10,986 bases of DNA from Chlamydiota bacterium (GTDB lineage: Bacteria > Auribacterota > UBA3054 > B51-G9). Shown piece after piece: positions 7,379 through 10,986 of the stretch (positions are counted from its first letter, which is position 1; every line of letters starts with the position of its first letter). Made by a program: the position numbers and the translations under genes. The notes below the pieces were generated by a model, which saw only the letters and a list, made by a program, of their open reading frames with translations, searched no databases and had not been told where the DNA came from. The DNA lies in NCBI GenBank assembly GCA_003648225.1, contig QMOL01000063.1, positions 1 through 10,986 on the forward strand, given 5' to 3'.

Positions 7379-7465
7379 CAAAATAATTTATAGCAGTATA
7401 ACGATTGAACTCACTGGTTTTTACAGAGTTCAGTGGAGTAAAAATCCAGTGCAGTGATTTGTTAT
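7375..7465. terminator. Nested inverted repeats between two convergent genes, possible two-way terminator
   Basis: The outer arms ATAACAAA (7375-7382) and TTTGTTAT (7458-7465) are perfect complements. The inner arms CACTGGTTTTTAC (7412-7424) and GTAAAAATCCAGTG (7438-7451) pair over 13 bases with one bulged base. The outer left arm overlaps the stop of the reductase gene, and the right arm ends two bases from the brnA stop. The position suits termination from both sides, but long T tracts are missing. AGCAGTATAACGATT at 7392-7406 resembles the word repeated at 1487-1534. Confidence 0.5.
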
Positions 7466-7467
7466 GT

Positions 7468-7668
7468 TTATTTTATCGTATTAGCAATGTGCATATCTGA
7501 ATGAATTAATTGATTTACAATAAAAGAAACTTCCTGCTTTTTTGATTTGGCAATTTTATTGACAAATGTAAAAGATTCTTCATCCAAATAAATGGGTAAA
7601 TTAAGTTTTAAATTAGGTCGATAAAATTTTCCCCGCTCGCCAGTTGAAAAATCATATTCTTTTTTCAT
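7468..7668 (-). CDS. brnA: BrnA-like antitoxin, ribbon-helix-helix type
   Basis: This 66-residue protein is the likely partner of the BrnT toxin encoded just before it. The N-terminal YDFSTGERGKFY (5-16) is a conserved entry segment of this antitoxin group. LNLPIYLDEESFTFVNKIAK (23-42) followed by QEVSFIVNQLI fits a strand and two helices, that is, a ribbon-helix-helix DNA-binding fold. Such antitoxins bind the toxin and repress the shared promoter. The ATG at 7668 lies four bases after the brnT stop and has no Shine-Dalgarno sequence, so translational coupling to brnT is likely. It is shorter than classical BrnA. The assignment rests on the partner gene and the motifs, not on a search. Confidence 0.75.
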   Translation of the reverse strand: MKKEYDFSTGERGKFYRPNLKLNLPIYLDEESFTFVNKIAKSKKQEVSFIVNQLIHSDMHIANTIK

Positions 7669-7672
7669 TTTT

Positions 7673-7972
7673 TTATTTTTGGTACTGTTTAATCTCTGGT
7701 TTAGTTGCTTTTCTTGTCGAAAAAATTCTTATACTTGTTCTTTTCTTATCAATTTCTTTGAATGTATGACATACCACAAGAAATTTCCCGGTTTCAGATA
7801 ATCCAATAGTTATCCAGCGATCTTCCTCTCTGCTATGCGCGGTGTCATATATTGATATATTTCTTGAATCCTTAAATATAGTCGCTGCTTCCTCAAAAGA
7901 AACATTATGTTTCAATAAATTAGAAGTTGCTTTGCTAGGGTTCCATTCAAAAGTATATTCCATATTGTGCAT
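7673..7972 (-). CDS. brnT: BrnT-family toxin (DUF497)
   Basis: This is a toxin with a RelE-like ribonuclease fold that cleaves RNA and slows translation until bound by BrnA. The 99 residues match the family length. Family motifs are visible in order: FEWNPSKATSNLLKHNVSFEEA (8-29), TIFKD (31-35), REEDRWITIGLSETGKFLVV (48-67), and RIFSTRKATKPEIKQYQK (82-99). Toxin first and antitoxin second is the usual brnTA order. The start could be ATG 7972 or ATG 7963 (Met4); YTFEWNPSKA follows closely after Met4, so the shorter form is plausible. No Shine-Dalgarno sequence precedes either. A strong promoter candidate places the transcript start almost on the first ATG. Confidence 0.88.
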   Translation of the reverse strand: MHNMEYTFEWNPSKATSNLLKHNVSFEEAATIFKDSRNISIYDTAHSREEDRWITIGLSETGKFLVVCHTFKEIDKKRTSIRIFSTRKATKPEIKQYQK

Positions 7973-7978
7973 CTAAAT

Positions 7979-8007
7979 ATTATACTAAATATTGACTGCT
8001 TTGTCTA
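7979..8007 (-). promoter_or_regulatory. Candidate sigma-70-type promoter for brnTA
   Basis: On the minus strand TAGACA (8007-8002) is followed after 17 bases by a perfect TATAAT (7984-7979). A start seven bases further on falls at about 7972, the first ATG of brnT, so the transcript would be leaderless or nearly so. No clear operator palindrome is seen beyond the AT-rich symmetry around the -10 box. Confidence 0.6.
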
Positions 8008-8015
8008 TTAGATGC

Positions 8016-8260
8016 TTTACCCACTTCCGGCGACTAAATCGAAGAAAACAAATAAATTAGTAGTGTTAATCGTATTTTCGGTAATCTTTGCTTGCACACC
8101 AATGCTATTGATTTTCGAATTGTTCGATTTAACCGCAAGGGCTATCCGCAAAACATCGCTTGCGGCGTTATAAAAGGCTTGAAGTGTAATAACACGTCTT
8201 CGCCTTTCAAGCCTTGTAATCAATGTTTTGCAAATAGTCGCCGGAAGTGGGCTTTGTAAA
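8016..8260. other. Highly folded intergenic element, candidate structured RNA or palindromic mobile element
   Basis: Outer stem: CCCACTTCCGGCGACT (8020-8035) with its exact complement at 8236-8251. Inside, in order: AAATCGAA (8036-8043) with TTCGATTT (8123-8130); CCGCAAG (8133-8139) with CTTGCGG (8159-8165); AAGGCTTGAA (8174-8183) with TTCAAGCCTT (8206-8215). GCAAAACAT (8148-8156), in the loop of the third stem, is also complementary to ATGTTTTGC (8223-8231), which would be a 9-bp pseudoknot. TTTAC (8016-8020) and GTAAA (8256-8260) can extend the base after a bulge. The pairings hold on either strand. An open frame crosses the element on the minus strand but looks non-coding. It lies between the VanZ-like gene and the brnT promoter. 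Confidence 0.65.
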
Positions 8261-8313
8261 AACACTAACGACTGAGCCAATGATTTTTACACTTTGTTGT
8301 AGCGCGTACTTAA

Positions 8314-8727
8314 TTATTTCACCCCTCTCCACTTTTCAATTCTAATTAATAATTCAAAGGTCATAATTGCAAGGAATGAACCCGCAACTGATGCTATAAT
8401 ATCATATGTGTCAAAATGCTCACTTGCTCCCCACATAGGTTTAAATTCTTCAATTATTAAAATGGCAGAAACAACTATTGAACTTGTATAGACAATTAAT
8501 CTGCCATGTTTAATTTTCCGAATCATTACTGCTGTTACAATAGCTGTACTAACAATGTAAGCTGCGATAAAATTGGGGAAACAACCTGTCAGTATTTTTA
8601 GTAACTCTGAATTGTTCAAAGTCGGTCGTAAAAATTTTTTGTTAAATGATATTAAACCAAATAATACTGCAAAGAAGATTGCATTAATTGTTATTACTCT
8701 CTTCTTATTTTTAAATTTATCATTCAT
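8314..8727 (-). CDS. Small VanZ-like integral membrane protein
   Basis: This is a 137-residue hydrophobic protein with four likely membrane segments at about 11-28, 50-70, 78-94 and 108-128. The N-terminus is strongly basic (NDKFKNKKR), which suggests it stays in the cytoplasm. The last part has EEFKPMWG (93-100), then SEHFDTYDIIASVAGSFLA (102-120): an acidic residue before the third loop, a D-x-x-D-like HFDTYDII and a glycine-rich helix. This resembles the C-terminal signature of VanZ-like proteins, whose activity is mostly unknown. Low-level teicoplanin resistance is documented for VanZ itself, but that function should not be assumed here. No Shine-Dalgarno sequence or good promoter is visible. 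The TAA stop at 8314 is followed by the folded element and then the brnTA promoter. Confidence 0.65.
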   Translation of the reverse strand: MNDKFKNKKRVITINAIFFAVLFGLISFNKKFLRPTLNNSELLKILTGCFPNFIAAYIVSTAIVTAVMIRKIKHGRLIVYTSSIVVSAILIIEEFKPMWGASEHFDTYDIIASVAGSFLAIMTFELLIRIEKWRGVK

Positions 8728-8909
8728 TCTTATTGTTCTTTATAACGTGTTTTTTTGTATGCACTTAAACTTTTGGTCAAAACATCGCTATATTTGGATC
8801 ATGGCAAATATTTAGAAACATCCATAGTTTCGGAAATTTTATTTGTTTAAATACGGACTTAATTCCCTCTTTTTAATTCCTTAAATCTTAATTACTTAAA
8901 ACTATTTAT

Positions 8910-8936
8910 AACAGTACGATTTATAACAGAACAATT
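8910..8936 (+). repeat. Two further copies of the 12-base word near AGCAGTACGATT
   Basis: AACAGTACGATT (8910-8921) and AACAGAACAATT (8925-8936) are 15 bases apart, the same step as the second and third copies at 1508 and 1523. The rest of the 237-base gap 8728-8964 is AT-rich with TTAATTCC/TTAATTAC-like phrases and no gene. Confidence 0.55.
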
Positions 8937-8946
8937 TTAAATATCG

Positions 8947-8963
8947 CAAAGCAAGATGCTTTG
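8947..8963 (-). terminator. Short hairpin after coaX
   Basis: CAAAGCA and TGCTTTG form a perfect 7-bp stem with a three-base loop, beginning one base after the coaX stop on the minus strand. The following bases are AT-rich but not a clean T tract, so it is a weak terminator candidate. Confidence 0.5.
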
Positions 8964-8964
8964 A

Positions 8965-9732
8965 TTATTTTCCATACCAGGCACAGGCGAGACCGCGGAG
9001 TGTTAATAACTCATCACATTCCGCGTTTTCGTAAATCTTCTCTAAAAACATACACATCGGCAACGCTCCTCCACCGGTTACAACAATTGACTCCAACGGT
9101 TGACCGAGAAATTCTTCCGCGCCGGACAGCATTCCGATAATCCCCCATGGAACTCCGCGTTTAATACCTATTGCCATTGCTTCCGCGGTAGTTCTTCCGA
9201 TTGCGGGAACAGATTTCGGCAGTCTTTTTATCGCGCCGAGTTGCGATGTATATTCCTGCAAAGCTTTAAGCTGCAGTTTTTCTCCGGGAGCGATTGCTCC
9301 GCCAAGAAATTTTCCCTGCTTATCAACTATTTCAAGTGTTATTGCTGTTCCGACATCTATCGCGCAAGCTGGTAATGAGTAGAGTTTTTTAAGGGCGAAA
9401 GCGTTTGCCAGTCGATCAGCGCCGGGTTTAATAATTTCCGGTTTTATTTTCATATCCATAAGTTCCGCGAACTCTTCATAATGAGGAACGAAAATATTTT
9501 GTTCATCACAAATTGTTTTTGCAACTTCTAAAACAATTTCACAAACGTCCGGAACTACGCTGCTGATAACGATTCCGTCAATATTTCCCACAGTTTCGAT
9601 TTTCTGAAATTCTTTTTTCAGAACTGTTTTGCTTTTAGTAGTTTTAGATGTGTGTGAAGCGCGAACATCATCAATTGATTTCGCAATTCCCCAGTTTGTG
9701 TTTGTGTTTCCTATATCAATTAGTATTAGCAT
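8965..9732 (-). CDS. coaX: Type III pantothenate kinase
   Basis: It phosphorylates pantothenate with ATP, the first step of coenzyme A synthesis, in the cytoplasm. The 255 residues are the normal length. Family motifs are all present: DIGNTNT (6-12, phosphate binding), SSVVP (57-61), PGADR (103-107) with the catalytic aspartate D106, DVGTAITLE (126-134), GGAIAPG (144-150), TTAEAM (181-186) and VTGGGA (218-223). The type III enzyme is not inhibited by coenzyme A and needs a monovalent cation. The ATG at 9732 gives the standard MLILIDIGNT start. No Shine-Dalgarno sequence precedes it; a heptamer array begins 14 bases upstream. No promoter is visible in the 75-base gap to the four-helix-bundle gene, so it may be carried on a transcript from upstream. 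Confidence 0.95.
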   Translation of the reverse strand: MLILIDIGNTNTNWGIAKSIDDVRASHTSKTTKSKTVLKKEFQKIETVGNIDGIVISSVVPDVCEIVLEVAKTICDEQNIFVPHYEEFAELMDMKIKPEIIKPGADRLANAFALKKLYSLPACAIDVGTAITLEIVDKQGKFLGGAIAPGEKLQLKALQEYTSQLGAIKRLPKSVPAIGRTTAEAMAIGIKRGVPWGIIGMLSGAEEFLGQPLESIVVTGGGALPMCMFLEKIYENAECDELLTLRGLACAWYGK

Positions 9733-9745
9733 AGTAGTATTAGGC

Positions 9746-9808
9746 GTTAGACGTTAGACGTTGGACGTTGGACGTTGGACGTTGGACGTTGGACGTTGGA
9801 CGTTAGAT
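9746..9808 (+). repeat. Array of nine direct heptamers (GTTGGAC type)
   Basis: Nine contiguous 7-base units: two GTTAGAC, six identical GTTGGAC, then GTTAGAT, whose last base is the final base of the neighbouring gene's stop codon. A TTAGGC remnant precedes it. There are no spacers, so it is not a CRISPR array. The inverted counterpart lies at 10184-10211. Confidence 0.9.
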
Positions 9809-10158
9809 TATGTGTTATTAATAAAAGCGTTTAGTTTTGGTCCGAGTTTATCTATTATATTTTTATATTTCTCCATTTTTTCAGTAGAAAAGATTATTTT
9901 TTTTCTAATTGCTTTTCTCAACCACGATTTTGTTTCTTCAAAGGAACCTCTTGAATAATAATAAAATTTCTTTCTGTCAGCCGAAGAATGTCTTCCATAG
10001 CCTTCAGCTATATTGGCCGCAATGCTATCGGAAGATCTTATTATTTGATAACCTATGGTTTTTTGTGCTTTTACAGTCCACGTATCAAAATCATACCAAA
10101 TCATATCTGATAATTCTTCAGCCAATTTATAAACATCTAATTCATAAACGCATTTCAT
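9808..10158 (-). CDS. Four-helix bundle protein (23S rRNA intervening-sequence protein / bAvd-like)
   Basis: This 116-residue, all-helical protein belongs to the family first found in intervening sequences of 23S rRNA genes and later as accessory proteins (bAvd) of diversity-generating retroelements. The diagnostic centre is QIIRSSDSIAANIAEGYGR (38-56), then DRKKFYYYSRGSFEETKSWL (61-80). Aromatic and basic residues on the helix faces suit nucleic-acid binding in a ring-shaped oligomer; that is family knowledge. No rRNA gene, reverse transcriptase or variable repeat lies in the window, so this is a solitary copy. It has the strongest ribosome binding site here (AAAGGAG seven bases before the ATG), unlike its neighbours. 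The gene is bounded on both sides by inverted heptamer arrays, which suggests it travels as a unit. Confidence 0.9.
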   Translation of the reverse strand: MKCVYELDVYKLAEELSDMIWYDFDTWTVKAQKTIGYQIIRSSDSIAANIAEGYGRHSSADRKKFYYYSRGSFEETKSWLRKAIRKKIIFSTEKMEKYKNIIDKLGPKLNAFINNT

Positions 10159-10165
10159 AATTATA

Positions 10166-10172
10166 CTCCTTT
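10166..10172 (-). promoter_or_regulatory. Strong Shine-Dalgarno sequence for the four-helix-bundle gene
   Basis: AAAGGAG on the minus strand, seven bases before the ATG at 10158. It fixes the start and stands out in a window where most genes have no such site. Confidence 0.8.
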
Positions 10173-10183
10173 AAAGGATTAAC

Positions 10184-10211
10184 GTCCAATGTCAAATGTC
10201 AAACGTCTAAC
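10184..10211 (-). repeat. Array of four heptamers, inverted relative to the array at 9746
   Basis: Reading the plus strand, the units are GTCCAAT, GTCAAAT, GTCAAAC and GTCTAAC. The reverse complement follows the GTTNGAC pattern of the left array. Over 28 bases it matches the first four left units with four mismatches. The outermost unit contains the stop codon of the adjacent permease gene. Confidence 0.8.
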
Positions 10212-10986
10212 GTGTCCTAAACAATTCCCCCATTCTTTTACCAAGAATCATTCCCGTTACAATTAAACTTACAGCGAGTAAAATCATACCAAGAATTCCC
10301 ATCGCACTGGCAATATTCGGTCCATCGGTTAATCTCATATTGAGCACATAAATAGCTTTTGCGATTGGATAATCCTGCTCTTTAAAAGCGAGAACAAGTG
10401 AACTCCCAACCTCAAACATCGCGAATGAAAACGCAATGATTGCTCCGGCAAGTAAATGAGATGAAATTAACGGAACACTTATTTTTCTCGCAACACGGAA
10501 ACCCGTAGCGCCAAGATTCCGCGCGGCTTCCTCAAGCGATTCACTAAGCTGTTTAAATCCCGCGTAAGCCGAGCGAACAACATAAGGCAATCTGCGAATG
10601 CTGTAACAAATTATCAAAAGCGGGAACGGGTTTATTTGTGGGTTAAGAGTAAAACTGCCGAATGACCATCCGCGAAAACAAGCTATATAACCGAATCCCA
10701 AAACAATTCCCGGCACGGCGAGCGGGAGCATAACAAGAGTATCGATCCATCCGGTAAGTCTACTTTTTTTCCGAACGAGCAGATAGCCGAGGATAATGCC
10801 GATTATTATATCCACAATTGTAGCAAAAGAACTAAGGAGGAGAGAATTTCTAATACTTGATGCCGCCATTTTATGCGTAACGGCAAGTTTAAAATATTTC
10901 AGGGTAAAACTTTCCGGAAATACCGTCATAAACCATTTATCGGATAATGAAACCATCAAAACACTTAAATGAGGGAGTAAAGCCAC
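10207..10986 (-). CDS. ABC transporter permease, C-terminal part (5' end outside window)
   Basis: This is a membrane subunit of a binding-protein-dependent ABC importer. 259 residues are visible; the first codon at the window edge is GTG in mid-frame, so the true start lies beyond. Membrane segments fall at about 1-14, 50-71, 85-104, 120-137, 176-200 and 227-249. The EAA loop that contacts the ATPase is clear: LEEAARNLGATGFRVARKIS (151-170) followed by VPLI. LPLAVPGIVLGFGYI and RRLPYVVRSAYAGFKQL recall permeases of the ferric-iron / aminoethylphosphonate group, often double-length fusions of two permease halves, and this could be the second half of one. The substrate cannot be settled without the binding protein. 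The frame ends RTR-TAG inside a heptamer repeat, so the native C-terminus may have been altered. Confidence 0.88.
   Translation of the reverse strand: MALLPHLSVLMVSLSDKWFMTVFPESFTLKYFKLAVTHKMAASSIRNSLLLSSFATIVDIIIGIILGYLLVRKKSRLTGWIDTLVMLPLAVPGIVLGFGYIACFRGWSFGSFTLNPQINPFPLLIICYSIRRLPYVVRSAYAGFKQLSESLEEAARNLGATGFRVARKISVPLISSHLLAGAIIAFSFAMFEVGSSLVLAFKEQDYPIAKAIYVLNMRLTDGPNIASAMGILGMILLAVSLIVTGMILGKRMGELFRTR

Noticed and set aside
8017..8280. Minus-strand open frame of 87 codons across the folded element
   Set aside because: It coincides almost exactly with the set of inverted repeats, has a very basic, low-complexity composition with no domain, and no ribosome binding site. The base pairing explains the sequence better.
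8016..8280. Integron attC site
   Set aside because: The palindromic shape, toxin-antitoxin cargo and VanZ-like gene suggested it, but there is no GTTRRRY core at the expected place, the outer stem lacks the unpaired bases typical of attC, the length exceeds the usual range, and no integrase is present.
8573..8815. Plus-strand open frame opposite the VanZ-like gene
   Set aside because: It is mostly antisense to the membrane protein, and its hydrophobicity mirrors the AT-rich complement; no motif or ribosome binding site supports it.
9746..9808. CRISPR array
   Set aside because: The 7-base units are contiguous with no spacers, and no cas gene is near.
9761..9958. Plus-strand open frame beginning in the heptamer array
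   Set aside because: Its N-terminus is only the translated repeat and the rest is antisense to the four-helix-bundle gene.

Overview
The window is a 10,986-base piece of a low-GC (roughly 40% or less by eye) bacterial chromosome. No rRNA or tRNA gene is present, so the organism cannot be placed firmly. An uncultured Gram-negative lineage of the FCB/PVC type is a reasonable guess: it has a large CARDB/putative-Ig surface-type protein, a type III pantothenate kinase, intracellular GH172 (DUF2961) enzymes, a 23S-IVP-like four-helix bundle gene, a BrnT/BrnA pair and few Shine-Dalgarno sequences. Three promoter candidates have the classical sigma-70 layout with a 17-base spacer, which argues against a typical Bacteroidetes promoter system.

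Left part (1-4079): the C-terminal 495 residues of a large modular CARDB / putative-Ig protein, then trpE and trpG. These encode the two subunits of anthranilate synthase, the first committed step of tryptophan synthesis. They are split by a 163-base spacer holding a perfect 20-bp inverted repeat. No other trp gene is in view.

Middle (4146-7378): two tandem GH172/DUF2961 paralogues, about 76% identical by my by-eye count. Each is followed by the same pair of hairpins. Next is a short aldo/keto reductase with its own promoter and a good ribosome binding site.

Right part (7468-10986, all on the minus strand): a brnT-brnA toxin-antitoxin pair, a 232-base element with an unusually rich set of complementary segments (four stems plus a possible pseudoknot), a small VanZ-like membrane protein, coaX, a four-helix-bundle (S23/bAvd-like) gene bounded by inverted heptamer arrays, and the C-terminal part of an ABC-transporter permease.

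The gaps between genes are unusual. Nearly every one holds short tandem words (7, 9, 12 or 15 bases) or inverted repeats, and in several places a word supplies or abuts a stop codon. The two best candidates for something undescribed are the folded element at 8020-8251 and the four-helix-bundle gene with its flanking heptamer arrays (9746-10211).
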